This document shows positions 34,595 through 42,651 of a stretch of 64,000 nt of DNA, piece by piece (position 1 is the first letter of the stretch; each line of letters opens with the position of its first letter). The notes below the pieces were generated by a model. It saw only the letters and a list, made by a program, of their open reading frames with translations. It was not told where the DNA came from and searched no databases. A program made the translations under genes and the position numbers. This DNA comes from Marinicella meishanensis (GTDB lineage: Bacteria > Pseudomonadota > Gammaproteobacteria > Xanthomonadales > Marinicellaceae), in contig NZ_JAIOUV010000003.1 in the NCBI RefSeq assembly GCF_019931145.1, positions 248,001 to 312,000 on the forward strand, in the 5' to 3' direction.

Positions 34595-34611
34595 TCACAA
34601 GAGAGTAGATC

Positions 34612-35109
34612 ATGGCCATCACAGCGACCATCAAAACCAACAAAGGTGACATCAACCTGCAATTAACCGACGACAAAACCCCGGTCACCGTGGCCAACTT
34701 TGTCAACCTGGCCAAAAATGGCTTTTATGACAACTTGACCTTTCATCGGGTGATTCCGGATTTCATGATCCAAGGTGGCTGCCCCATTGGCACCGGCACC
34801 GGTGGTCCCGGATACCGGTTTGAAGATGAATTTGATGCCTCGCTGAAACACGACCAGCCTGGCGTGCTGTCGATGGCCAATGCCGGCCCAGGCACCAATG
34901 GTTCTCAGTTCTTTGTCACCCACGTCGCCACCCCCTGGTTGGACGGTAAACATTCGGTGTTTGGCAAAGTGGTGTCGCCGGCAGACCAAGACGTGGTCAA
35001 CTCAATTGTCGGTGGTGACAGCATCGAAACCATTGAAATCTCAGGTGACGTTGATGCGCTGTTGGAAACCCAAGCCGATCGGGTCAAAGAATGGGGTGAT
35101 TACATCTGA
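34612..35109 (+). CDS. ppiB: Cyclophilin-type peptidyl-prolyl isomerase (cytoplasmic)
   Basis: 165 aa with no signal peptide, the size of PpiB. The cyclophilin active site is visible in [18 protein letters not shown] (catalytic Arg and Phe), [19 protein letters not shown] and [12 protein letters not shown]. It speeds cis/trans isomerisation of X-Pro bonds during folding. It stands alone between divergent and convergent neighbours and ends with its own terminator. Confidence 0.95.
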   Translation: MAITATIKTNKGDINLQLTDDKTPVTVANFVNLAKNGFYDNLTFHRVIPDFMIQGGCPIGTGTGGPGYRFEDEFDASLKHDQPGVLSMANAGPGTNGSQFFVTHVATPWLDGKHSVFGKVVSPADQDVVNSIVGGDSIETIEISGDVDALLETQADRVKEWGDYI

Positions 35110-35132
35110 TCTTGAGCTGCATATGGGTTCAT

Positions 35133-35161
35133 AAAAGCCGGTTTTTTACACCGGCTTTTTT
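35133..35161 (+). terminator. Terminator after ppiB
   Basis: Nine-bp stem AAAAGCCGG/CCGGCTTTT with loop TTTTTTACA and a T run continuing past the stem. Confidence 0.9.
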
Positions 35162-35233
35162 TGTGGATTGAAGATCCCCAGAGAGCTCATGCGTCAATGA
35201 CCGAATGAATGGCCTGCCTGGCAAGCATCACAA

Positions 35234-35779
35234 TCAATGCTTCAATTTGGGTGTTTGGCGCCGAACTGGTGATGGTTGGGCTTTTCGGCGGCGCCTGAGC
35301 ACCGCTCCAGGGGCTTTGACCACGCCATTGAACAACAGAGAAAACAACACCCCACCGACCAAACCATAACCCCAGGCCCACAGGTTGATGGGCACCCCGG
35401 GGGCAAAGTTCTGTGCGGTGCCACGGGCCAGGTCCATGCGCATGTGGGTGAGGAAATAGGGCACTTGGTACCACAGGGGTTCTTCTTCAAACACCGCCAA
35501 TTCATGTTTGATGGCGGCGGTTTGGGCGATGCGTTGTTCCATTTGGCTGGCTGATTCGGCCACCGCTGGGTCGCTGTTTTGTTGCAGGCGCTGGATGTAG
35601 GCACTCAAGTCACCGGCAAAATGTTGATCGGCAATGGCTTGGTACTCTTTGATTTGTTGTGCCTGGGAGTCATGGTAACCACCCATGCGCTGGGTGTATT
35701 GGTCGATGAAGTGAGGCAGTTGCAGAAACAGCATCACCCCTACGGCAAAAAATATTTTGTCCAACAGATTTTTGATCAT
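35234..35779 (-). CDS. DUF2937 family membrane protein
   Basis: 181 aa. The start MIKNLLDKIFFAVGVMLFLQLPHFIDQYTQRMGG is the conserved opening of DUF2937 proteins: one membrane helix then a periplasmic helical part, and a second helix near residues 135-155 (WAWGYGLVGGVLFSLLF). The tail is basic (RRRRKAQPSPVRRQTPKLKH). Function unknown. It appears to be a single-gene unit. Confidence 0.78.
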   Translation of the reverse strand: MIKNLLDKIFFAVGVMLFLQLPHFIDQYTQRMGGYHDSQAQQIKEYQAIADQHFAGDLSAYIQRLQQNSDPAVAESASQMEQRIAQTAAIKHELAVFEEEPLWYQVPYFLTHMRMDLARGTAQNFAPGVPINLWAWGYGLVGGVLFSLLFNGVVKAPGAVLRRRRKAQPSPVRRQTPKLKH

Positions 35780-35810
35780 CTGAACATTTTAGCATCATTC
35801 CTCCCACAAA

Positions 35811-35833
35811 AAAGCCGACCACGGGTCGGCTTT
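35811..35833 (-). terminator. Terminator of the gcvT-gcvH-gcvPA operon
   Basis: Ten-bp stem AAAGCCGACC/GGTCGGCTTT with a 3-base loop; read on the minus strand it continues into a T run, 25 bases after the gcvPA stop. Confidence 0.88.
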
Positions 35834-35858
35834 GTCAAATTTAATTGAACCCTTGGAA

Positions 35859-37217
35859 TCAGAGGCAATCTTGCAGGGCTGCCACAAAATCATCCAGGTC
35901 GCCTGCCGTTTTGGTTTCGGTCACACACAACAGCAAAACCTGACCCAGTTCAGGGTACTGCGCTGAGATGTCGACCCCAGCGACGTAATCTTTGGCCGCC
36001 ATTTGGGCGATCACATCAGCGGCATTGGCATCGGTCAAACGCACCACAAATTCATGGAAGCCCGCACCGTCAAATACCAGCTCCAGACCGTCAACCCCTT
36101 GCAGTTTCAGCTTCAATAAGTCGGTGTTGTGGATGCAGTTGGCCGCCACATTGCGCAAGCCGGTGGAACCGAGCAAGGACATGTAAATGGTCGAAGCGGT
36201 GACCATCAAGCCTTGGTTGGTGCAAATGTTGGAGGTGGCTTTGGCGCGTCTGATGTGCTGTTCACGGGCTTGGTAAGTCAACACAAAGCCTTCCTTGCCA
36301 TCCAAATCGGTGGTCATGCCAACGATGCGACCAGGCATGTTGCGCACAAACGGTTCTTTACAGGTTAAAAAGCCATAGTAAGGTCCGCCAGAAGACAAGG
36401 GCACACCCATGGACTGGCCTTCACCACAGCAGATGTCGGCGCCTTGTTCACCCCAATTGCCTGGTGCCGACAACAAAGCCAATGACATCGGATTGACCAA
36501 GCCAATCACCAAGGCCCCTTGTTGGTGGGCCCAGTCAGTCAGGCTGTGCACGTCTTCATACAAGCCAAAATAATTGGGTTGTGGCACCACCACTGCGGTG
36601 ATGTCCTGATCGGCAAAACTGTGCAGGTGCTGGTGGTCGACCAAACCGGTTTCGGCATCATAATCCACTTCGATGATGTTGATTTCCTGATTCTTGACGA
36701 TGTTGTTCACCACCTGGGTGTACACCGGGTTGATGTTTTTCGGGATCAGGATGTTCTTGCCTTTGCTTTTGCGGTTGGCCCTGACCGCCATCAAAATGGC
36801 TTCGGCCAAGCCCGAAGAGCCGTCATACAATGAAGCGTTGGACACGTCCATGCCAGTCAGGTGTGCCATCATGCTTTGGTATTCATAGATGACTTGCAAG
36901 GTGCCTTGCGCCACTTCCGGCTGATAGGGGGTGTAGGCCGTGTAAAACTCGCCCCGTGTGGTCACTTGCCAGACCGCGGCCGGGATGTGGTGTTCATAGG
37001 CGCCGGCGCCGGCAAAGCAGGTCGGTGTGCCGTCTTGTTTGGCCAGTTTGTTGATGTGGCGAGTCACTTCCATCTCGCTCATGCGCGGTGGAATCTGGTC
37101 CAACTTGTTGTGCACCAATTCAGGTGGGATTTCGTCAAACAGCTGGTTGATGCTGTCCACCCCAATGGTGTCCAACATGTCTTTGATTTCTTCTTCGGTG
37201 TGGGGTATGAATGGCAT
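35859..37217 (-). CDS. gcvPA: Glycine dehydrogenase (decarboxylating) subunit 1
   Basis: 452 aa, the N-terminal half of the P-protein in the split (two-gene) form. It opens MPFIPHTEEEIKDML and shows ASLYDGSSGLAEAI, FGLYEDVHSL and SGGPYYGFLTCKEPFVRNMPGRIVG, all diagnostic of GcvPA. The PLP lysine lies in the other half (GcvPB), so this subunit needs a partner. No gcvPB is in the operon or the window; it must be elsewhere in the genome. The P-protein decarboxylates glycine and passes the aminomethyl group to GcvH lipoate. Located 18 bases after gcvH. Confidence 0.96.
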   Translation of the reverse strand: MPFIPHTEEEIKDMLDTIGVDSINQLFDEIPPELVHNKLDQIPPRMSEMEVTRHINKLAKQDGTPTCFAGAGAYEHHIPAAVWQVTTRGEFYTAYTPYQPEVAQGTLQVIYEYQSMMAHLTGMDVSNASLYDGSSGLAEAILMAVRANRKSKGKNILIPKNINPVYTQVVNNIVKNQEINIIEVDYDAETGLVDHQHLHSFADQDITAVVVPQPNYFGLYEDVHSLTDWAHQQGALVIGLVNPMSLALLSAPGNWGEQGADICCGEGQSMGVPLSSGGPYYGFLTCKEPFVRNMPGRIVGMTTDLDGKEGFVLTYQAREQHIRRAKATSNICTNQGLMVTASTIYMSLLGSTGLRNVAANCIHNTDLLKLKLQGVDGLELVFDGAGFHEFVVRLTDANAADVIAQMAAKDYVAGVDISAQYPELGQVLLLCVTETKTAGDLDDFVAALQDCL

Positions 37218-37235
37218 GGCAGGTCAATCGTTCAA

Positions 37236-37628
37236 TCAGTCTTCGTCGGCGATGGAGTTGCGGTAGTCTTCGGCACTCAACAAAGAACCGATGTCCGCAT
37301 CTTCACCCAATTCGAGTTCAAAAATCCACCCGTCATCATACGGTGAATCATTGATCAGTTCCGGGGTGTCTTCCAGCGCATCATTGACCGCGGTCACGGT
37401 GCCCACCAACGGGCAGTAGATGTCTGAAGCGGTTTTCACCGATTCCACCACACCGCACTCATCTTCTTGGGCATAGGACTCGTCCACTTCTGGCAATTCC
37501 ACAAACACAATGTCACCCAGTTGCGCTTGGGCAAATTCGGTGATGCCCACGCGGTAGACCCCATTGCCCAAATCTTCCAGCCACTCGTGCGAAGCGGTGT
37601 ATTTCAAATTATCTGGTACGTAACTCAT
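37236..37628 (-). CDS. gcvH: Glycine cleavage system H protein
   Basis: 130 aa. MSYVPDNLKYTASHEWLE is the usual start, and the lipoylated Lys lies in CGVVESVKTASDIY. The lipoyl arm carries the aminomethyl intermediate between P, T and L proteins. It lies between gcvT (3-base gap) and gcvPA. Confidence 0.97.
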   Translation of the reverse strand: MSYVPDNLKYTASHEWLEDLGNGVYRVGITEFAQAQLGDIVFVELPEVDESYAQEDECGVVESVKTASDIYCPLVGTVTAVNDALEDTPELINDSPYDDGWIFELELGEDADIGSLLSAEDYRNSIADED

Positions 37629-37631
37629 AAT

Positions 37632-38702
37632 TCAATCCTCAATCAATGATTTGCCATTTCTGACAAATGGTAATTTCACGGCTCGACAAGGCAAGCTTTT
37701 GTTTCTGATTTGTACTTCTATGGCATCCAGCTCGATGTCTTTGTCGACCACAGCCATGGCAATGGCTTGTTCGGTGGTGGGTGAGTAACCACCACTGGTG
37801 ATGATGCCGCTGTGGCCTTGGCCATCAGACACAGGTTGGTCATGGCGCAGTATGCCGCGGCCATTCAGCACCAAGCCCACCAGTTTTTTGTTGACGCCGC
37901 TGGCTTTTTTCTCTTCCAGGGCCATGGCGCCATTGAACTCCAGGTTGTCTTTGCGGATGGTCCAGGCCAAACCACATTCCAGTGGCGTGATGTTCTCGTC
38001 CATGTCCTGACCATACAGGTGCATGCCGGCTTCCAGGCGTAAGGTATCTCGGGCACCCAAGCCGCAGGGTTGTACGCCGCCTGCCAATAATTGGTTCCAC
38101 AGGTCCTCGGCTCGTGCGGCCGGCAGAATGATCTCCACCCCGTCCTCACCGGTGTATCCAGTGCGTCCCACGAACAGCTGCTCATTGTGCGCCGCATAAA
38201 ACCGTTTGGTGTCGCTCAAATCCAAGTCGAGCAGGGGTTGGATGGTGGCCATGGCTTGGGGCCCTTGCACCGCAATCATGGCGGTGTCGGCCTGTTCTTG
38301 CATGGTGGCATCAAAGCCTTCGATTTCTTGTGAAAACCAGGCCAGGTCTTTTTCGCGGGTGGCGGCATTGACCACCACGCGGTAGGCGGTGTCAGAGATT
38401 TTGTAGGTGATCAGGTCGTCGATCACCCCACCTTGGTGATTCAGCATGGTGCTGTACAAGGCTTGGTTGGTGAATAATTTGGTGATGTCATTGGCCAACA
38501 ACTTGTAGAGGAAATCGGTGGCTTCTTTGCCGGCGACATCAATCACCGTCATGTGGGAGACATCAAACATGCCCACCGCGGTTCTCACGGCATGGTGTTC
38601 TTCGATTTGCGAGCCATAGTTGATGGGCATTTCCCAGCCCCCAAAGTCGACCATTTTGGCCCCCGCTTGGCGGTGGGCGGCATTGAGTACCGTTTGCTTC
38701 AT
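37632..38702 (-). CDS. gcvT: Glycine cleavage system T protein (aminomethyltransferase)
   Basis: 356 aa from MKQTVLNAAHRQAG; the upstream ATG at 38723 adds seven residues not seen in the family. Signatures: MVDFGGWEMPINYGSQIEEHHAVRTAVGMFDVSHM (folate-binding opening), GYTGEDGVEI, and ARDTLRLEAGMHLYG with the catalytic Asp in ARDTLR. It transfers the methylene group from the H protein to tetrahydrofolate. First gene of gcvT-gcvH-gcvPA. The upstream gap to the divergent neighbour is only 80 bases, too short for a tandem glycine riboswitch. Confidence 0.96.
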   Translation of the reverse strand: MKQTVLNAAHRQAGAKMVDFGGWEMPINYGSQIEEHHAVRTAVGMFDVSHMTVIDVAGKEATDFLYKLLANDITKLFTNQALYSTMLNHQGGVIDDLITYKISDTAYRVVVNAATREKDLAWFSQEIEGFDATMQEQADTAMIAVQGPQAMATIQPLLDLDLSDTKRFYAAHNEQLFVGRTGYTGEDGVEIILPAARAEDLWNQLLAGGVQPCGLGARDTLRLEAGMHLYGQDMDENITPLECGLAWTIRKDNLEFNGAMALEEKKASGVNKKLVGLVLNGRGILRHDQPVSDGQGHSGIITSGGYSPTTEQAIAMAVVDKDIELDAIEVQIRNKSLPCRAVKLPFVRNGKSLIED

Positions 38703-38782
38703 TTTGGTGAATAAAGTTTGCAAAAAAACTGGTCGAACTATACTCTAAAGAACTCACTCACTTCAACCAAAGTTTCAGGATT

Positions 38783-39304
38783 ATGACAAGAATTTACACC
38801 CGCAGCGGAGACCAGGGCGAAAGTGGCTTGGTCAATGGCCAGCGATTGACCAAGGCCGACTTATTGTTTGATGTGTTGGGCGATGTCGATGAACTCAATG
38901 CCCAGCTGGGAATGATCCGGGCCTTGTGCGCCGATTCAACCGTTGATCAACAACTGTCCAAAGTGCAGCACAAACTGTTTGATTTGGGGGCCCAAGTGGC
39001 GCAATACAAAGACAACAACCTCGAAGCGGGAGACATCACTGAACTGGAACACTGGATCGATGCCTGGCAAGCGCAATTGACCCCATTGAAACAGTTCATT
39101 TTACCGGCTGGCAACCAAGCCGGCAGTGCCGCGCACCTGTCCCGCAGCATTTGTCGCCGGGCCGAACGCAAGGCCTGGCAAGCCCATGTCAAGCACACCA
39201 TCGAAGCCGAAGTGATGCAATACCTGAACCGGTTGTCGGATTATTTGTTCGTGTTGGCCCGCGTGCTCAATGGCGGCAATGAGGTGTTCTGGCAACCGGA
39301 TTGA
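38783..39304 (+). CDS. PduO-type cob(I)alamin adenosyltransferase
   Basis: 173 aa. The ATP-binding N-terminus RIYTRSGDQGESGLVNGQRL and the C-terminal helix RSICRRAERKAW with VMQYLNRLSDYLFVLAR are the PduO/MMAB signatures. It converts cob(I)alamin and ATP to adenosylcobalamin. No cobalamin synthesis genes are in the window, so it may serve salvage. Its stop lies 2 bases before the start of an AT-rich gene with very different composition. Confidence 0.94.
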   Translation: MTRIYTRSGDQGESGLVNGQRLTKADLLFDVLGDVDELNAQLGMIRALCADSTVDQQLSKVQHKLFDLGAQVAQYKDNNLEAGDITELEHWIDAWQAQLTPLKQFILPAGNQAGSAAHLSRSICRRAERKAWQAHVKHTIEAEVMQYLNRLSDYLFVLARVLNGGNEVFWQPD

Positions 39305-39306
39305 CA

Positions 39307-40032
39307 ATGACTAATCGTCCAAAAACAATATTTAAGTATTCTTGTATTGATGAGTATTTCCTAGAAAATATATCAAAGAATCAACTGTACTTTAACTTTC
39401 CAAGAAATCTAAATGATCCATATGATTGTTTAATACCAACTATTTTTGAAGAAGTTTCAATCCAAGATATAGAGGAACAGAAAGAGAGGTTTCCTGAATT
39501 AAAAGAGTTCTGTTCAGGTTTAGTCAAGGAATCACTTGAAACTGAGGCTAAATCAACTTTAGAAAACTATCACAATAGTTTTGCAGATAACTCAGGAATT
39601 ACTTGTTTCAGTGAAAGAAGTAATAATATTTTGATGTGGTCACACTATGCTAATAACCATAGTGGGGCTTGTATTGAATTGTCTACTGAAAGTGAATTAT
39701 TTAGGGTCTTCAATAAAGTTAATTACACAAAACTAATTCCTAAAAAAGATTTACTAAGGTTTTTCAATTCAGAGTTATCAATTCATGAAGTAGTTAATCA
39801 CTTTATAACCAAATTTGATGCATGGGAATATGAAGAGGAATGGAGGCTGTTTGTTGAAGAAGGTGGACAGCCAATTAGCTATCCAGCAGATTCTTTGAAA
39901 TCAATTTATTTTGGTTTAAGAACTGAAATCAGTGATATTGAAAAAGTTGTCAGACTTGACTTAAATGTAAAACTATTCAAAGCCAAGCTTAGTGATAAAG
40001 AATTCGAAATAGATTTTGAACAATTAAATTAA
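39307..40032 (+). CDS. DUF2971 family protein, AT-rich, probably acquired
   Basis: 241 aa from the ATG at 39307 (a TTG two codons earlier is in frame). Motifs IFKYSCIDEYFLENISKNQLYF, FNFPRNLNDPYDC, FSERSNNILMWSHYANNHSGACIE and WEYEEEWRLF define DUF2971, a domain common in mobile and defence-associated genes but without an established activity. Codon and base use are far more AT-rich than every neighbour, which points to horizontal gain. It begins at the very end of the adenosyltransferase gene and is followed by repeat-like noncoding DNA. Confidence 0.85.
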   Translation: MTNRPKTIFKYSCIDEYFLENISKNQLYFNFPRNLNDPYDCLIPTIFEEVSIQDIEEQKERFPELKEFCSGLVKESLETEAKSTLENYHNSFADNSGITCFSERSNNILMWSHYANNHSGACIELSTESELFRVFNKVNYTKLIPKKDLLRFFNSELSIHEVVNHFITKFDAWEYEEEWRLFVEEGGQPISYPADSLKSIYFGLRTEISDIEKVVRLDLNVKLFKAKLSDKEFEIDFEQLN

Positions 40033-40033
40033 C

Positions 40034-40260
40034 CCGTCATCCTGCGACATGATCGCTAGATCCAGGTGGTGAAGACCTCAGTGAGGTAAACCCTCTACAC
40101 TACCACAGTCCATCGAACCTGGATTGTCCGGTCTCGATCTCTGATCCAGTCTCGATTCTATGACTGACATCCCTGTCAGCCAAGCCGGACAATGACGGTG
40201 TATTGGATGTTGGTCGTGCCACATCATGACGGTGCGTAGGAATGCGATCAAGCCGGACAA
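40034..40260. repeat. Noncoding repeat-like element downstream of the DUF2971 gene
   Basis: Nested inverted repeats: CCGTCAT (40034-40040) with ATGACGG (40192-40198), and ATCCAGGT (40060-40067) with ACCTGGAT (40117-40124). Direct copies of CAAGCCGGACAA lie at 40181-40192 and 40249-40260, and ATGACGGTG occurs at 40192 and 40226. The pattern recalls intergenic palindromic repeats that begin with CCGTCATCC in many genomes. There is no plausible gene in 40033-40329. Confidence 0.55.
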
Positions 40261-40329
40261 AGACGATTCGAAGGCAGGCAGTCAATTCGCATTCTGATGG
40301 CGTGATGGCGTGGTTACCGGTGGGAATGG

Positions 40330-40710
40330 CTATGGTTGTCTGGCATACTGCCATTGCAGCCAACCAAACCAGCCGACGATGATGGCCACCAAGCCCGCGG
40401 CGGTGATGCCGTCCAACGCTGTGATCCATTGTTGACTGAGTATCAGGGCGGCGGTGAACAGCACCCACAAGAAGTCACCGATGGCAATCAGTTTGATCCA
40501 GCTGCGTTTGGGCTCGGCTTGTTGACTCAACCACAACAACACCATGCCATACAAGTTCAACACCACCCCCAAAGCCAGAATAACGATTTTCGGTGCCGGC
40601 GCGGTGGGGCTCAAAAACAAGATCACGGTATCGGGCAAAAACACGAACATGGCACCAAACAACAAACAATTGAGGCCATTGAGTTGTAACACGGTTTGGA
40701 TTGAAGTCAT
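40330..40710 (-). CDS. Small four-helix integral membrane protein
   Basis: 126 aa, not recognised beyond its topology: four hydrophobic segments (about 8-28, 42-62, 72-92 and 98-118) separated by short loops, with a positively charged loop AEPKRSW between helices 2 and 3. The layout resembles SPW/DoxX-like small membrane proteins, but no diagnostic motif is present. It is transcribed alone on the minus strand. Confidence 0.65.
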   Translation of the reverse strand: MTSIQTVLQLNGLNCLLFGAMFVFLPDTVILFLSPTAPAPKIVILALGVVLNLYGMVLLWLSQQAEPKRSWIKLIAIGDFLWVLFTAALILSQQWITALDGITAAGLVAIIVGWFGWLQWQYARQP

Positions 40711-40772
40711 GGAATACGGGCTGATGAATGGCGTTTTATTGTAGCGGGTTTACCCCGAAGTTGTGAAGAGCC

Positions 40773-42293
40773 TCAAGCTTCACCGGTTTTGGCATCCAAG
40801 CCATCCAGGTATTCACTCGCTGCATTGAGGTGATTTTGTTGGGTGCTGGGATTCATGCGATCCCAAGTTTTCAACAACATGCCAAGGCGGGGGTTGGCTG
40901 CAAAAAAATCCCGCTGCCGGTGCATGAACCGCCAGAACAAACCATCCCAAGTACGGCGCCATGAGGCGGCTTGTTTGCCCCCGGCAAAGTCGCTCATTTT
41001 CAACACATAGTTACTGGAGCTGATGTAGGGTTTGGTGGCCATTAAGCCGCCGTCGGCGAATTGACTCATGCCATAGACATTGGGCACCATGACCCAATCA
41101 TAGGCATCAATGAACAGTTCCATAAACCATTGGTATACGGTATCCGGATCGAATTCGCACAACAGCATGAAGTTGCCCAGAATCATCAAGCGCTCGATGT
41201 GGTGACAATAACCGGTGTCCAACACTTTTTTGATGGTCACATCCACCGGCTCAATGCCGGTGTTTCCGGTATAAAAAGTCGCGGGAATGGGGCGCTTGAA
41301 GCCCCAAAAATTGCGCGTCCGTTGCCGTCGCCCCACGGTTTCATACAAGCCGCGAATGAACTCCCGCCAACCAATGACTTGTCGCACAAAGCCCTCCAGT
41401 GAATTGAGTGGGATGTCGTGCTCTTGGGCATAAGACAGGCAGCGATTGATCACGGTTGTGGGCGACAACAAGCCCACATTCAGCATGGGGGTTAAAACAC
41501 TGTGGTGTAACAGCAACTGTTCTTTGACCATCGCGTCCTCATAGGGTCCAAACTCGGCAAACCGTTGCCGCAGAAAATCATCCAACCATTGTGCAGCGGA
41601 TTCAGGGGTGATTGGATAAATGGCGGTAAAACCATGTTGGGCGGTCAGGTTGCCCAAATGATCTTGGAAGTGTTGCTTGACGTAGGCTGTGGCCTCTTGG
41701 TGGTGGGCCGTCGGTTCAGGCCACTTGATCGCCGGTGGTTGTTGCTCCTTCGGGTATTTTTTGCGGTTCTCTTGATCAAAACTCCATTGCCCACCCAGCG
41801 GCTTGCCTCGGTCCATCAACAGATTCAGCCGGCGCCGTTGTTGCTGGTAAAACTGGTGGTGAAAAAAGTGGTCTTTCTCGGTGCGAAAAAAATCTGCCAA
41901 GTCCTCTTGGTTGTTGATGAACAAGGGGCTGGGCAAGACCTGGCGCTCGATGCCATGGGTGTTGCAGGCTGCACTCAATTGACGCTCTACCCAGTCATCG
42001 GTGCTGTCGATGGTTTTGATGCCTTGGTATCCAGCAGCGGCCAGTTCGCTGATCAATTCATTGATCTGTGAACATGGGTTATGGGCCTCGATGTAGGTGA
42101 AGTGGTTAACCCGGTTTAAGTTGGCTGCGGCAAAGGCCTGCATGCTGGCCCGGTGAAATGCGATTTTTTGTTGGTGAAATGGGTATTGGGTGAAAAACAG
42201 GCTGAGCTCGATCAACCAACAATCGGCATCGGTTGCAATCAAAGGGTGGTCTTTGAACAATTGGTGTGGAAAAATCAGGTGGGCCACTTTCAT
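40773..42293 (-). CDS. Cryptochrome/photolyase-related protein (PhrB/FeS-BCP group) lacking the C-terminal cluster cysteines
   Basis: 506 aa from MKVAHLIFPHQLFKDHPLI; the ATG at 42314 adds seven residues. The family is clear from the C-terminal FAD domain: GWREFIRGLYE, TGYCHHIERLMILGNFMLL, YDWVMVPNVYGMSQFADGGLMATKPYISSSNYVLKMSD. In PhrB-type (6-4) photolyases the sequence after KMSD carries Cys residues that bind a 4Fe-4S cluster; here it reads FAGGKQAASWRRTWDG with no Cys. Cluster loss is therefore likely and DNA-repair activity uncertain. A DUF2256 gene, a frequent partner of this family, lies upstream on the same strand. Confidence 0.88.
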   Translation of the reverse strand: MKVAHLIFPHQLFKDHPLIATDADCWLIELSLFFTQYPFHQQKIAFHRASMQAFAAANLNRVNHFTYIEAHNPCSQINELISELAAAGYQGIKTIDSTDDWVERQLSAACNTHGIERQVLPSPLFINNQEDLADFFRTEKDHFFHHQFYQQQRRRLNLLMDRGKPLGGQWSFDQENRKKYPKEQQPPAIKWPEPTAHHQEATAYVKQHFQDHLGNLTAQHGFTAIYPITPESAAQWLDDFLRQRFAEFGPYEDAMVKEQLLLHHSVLTPMLNVGLLSPTTVINRCLSYAQEHDIPLNSLEGFVRQVIGWREFIRGLYETVGRRQRTRNFWGFKRPIPATFYTGNTGIEPVDVTIKKVLDTGYCHHIERLMILGNFMLLCEFDPDTVYQWFMELFIDAYDWVMVPNVYGMSQFADGGLMATKPYISSSNYVLKMSDFAGGKQAASWRRTWDGLFWRFMHRQRDFFAANPRLGMLLKTWDRMNPSTQQNHLNAASEYLDGLDAKTGEA

Positions 42294-42498
42294 CGGTAAA
42301 GTCTCATGGGTCAAGTTTCATGGGCAAGGATTGATGGGCAATGAAATCATGGTGCATTCACTCGGGGCGGCCTGTGATGCCGCTTGGTCATGGATCGTTT
42401 CCATGTATTGACAGCCACCGATTTTTCTACATGCCCAGTGAAAGTCCAGTGAATAGCTGCCGGTTTCGTGGTCGTTGGTGGCAGGTGTCTGAGTGCTG

Positions 42499-42651
42499 TC
42501 AGCTGGTTGGTTTGGTTTGTTTGTTGCGGCGGCAGTGTGCCGAACAGTAAATCACCTCATCCCAACAGTGCCGCCACTTTTTGCGCCAATTGAATGGCAA
42601 ACCACACACCGGGCAGGTTTTTTGCGGTAGATGGGGTTTATGGTGGCTCAT
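42499..42651 (-). CDS. DUF2256 protein, 50 aa
   Basis: A complete small gene reading [20 protein letters not shown] to a stop at 42499. Two Cys pairs (CPVC at 13-16, and YCSAHC at 35-40) with [12 protein letters not shown] between them are the DUF2256 zinc-ribbon signature. These proteins are commonly encoded next to cryptochrome/photolyase-like genes, as here; the role is unknown. Its ATG overlaps the stop codon of the kinase gene (ATGA), so it is translationally coupled to the kinase rather than to the photolyase. The 205 bases to the photolyase start hold only short direct repeats around CATGGG. Confidence 0.88.
   Translation of the reverse strand: MSHHKPHLPQKTCPVCGLPFNWRKKWRHCWDEVIYCSAHCRRNKQTKPTS

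Noticed and set aside
38703-38782. Glycine riboswitch upstream of gcvT
   Set aside because: Only 80 bases separate the divergent genes and no paired aptamer-like structure was visible.
42301-42360. Tandem repeat near the photolyase start (CATGGG...CATGGG...GATGGG)
   Set aside because: Copies are short and imperfect, compatible with chance in a Met/Gly-rich context.
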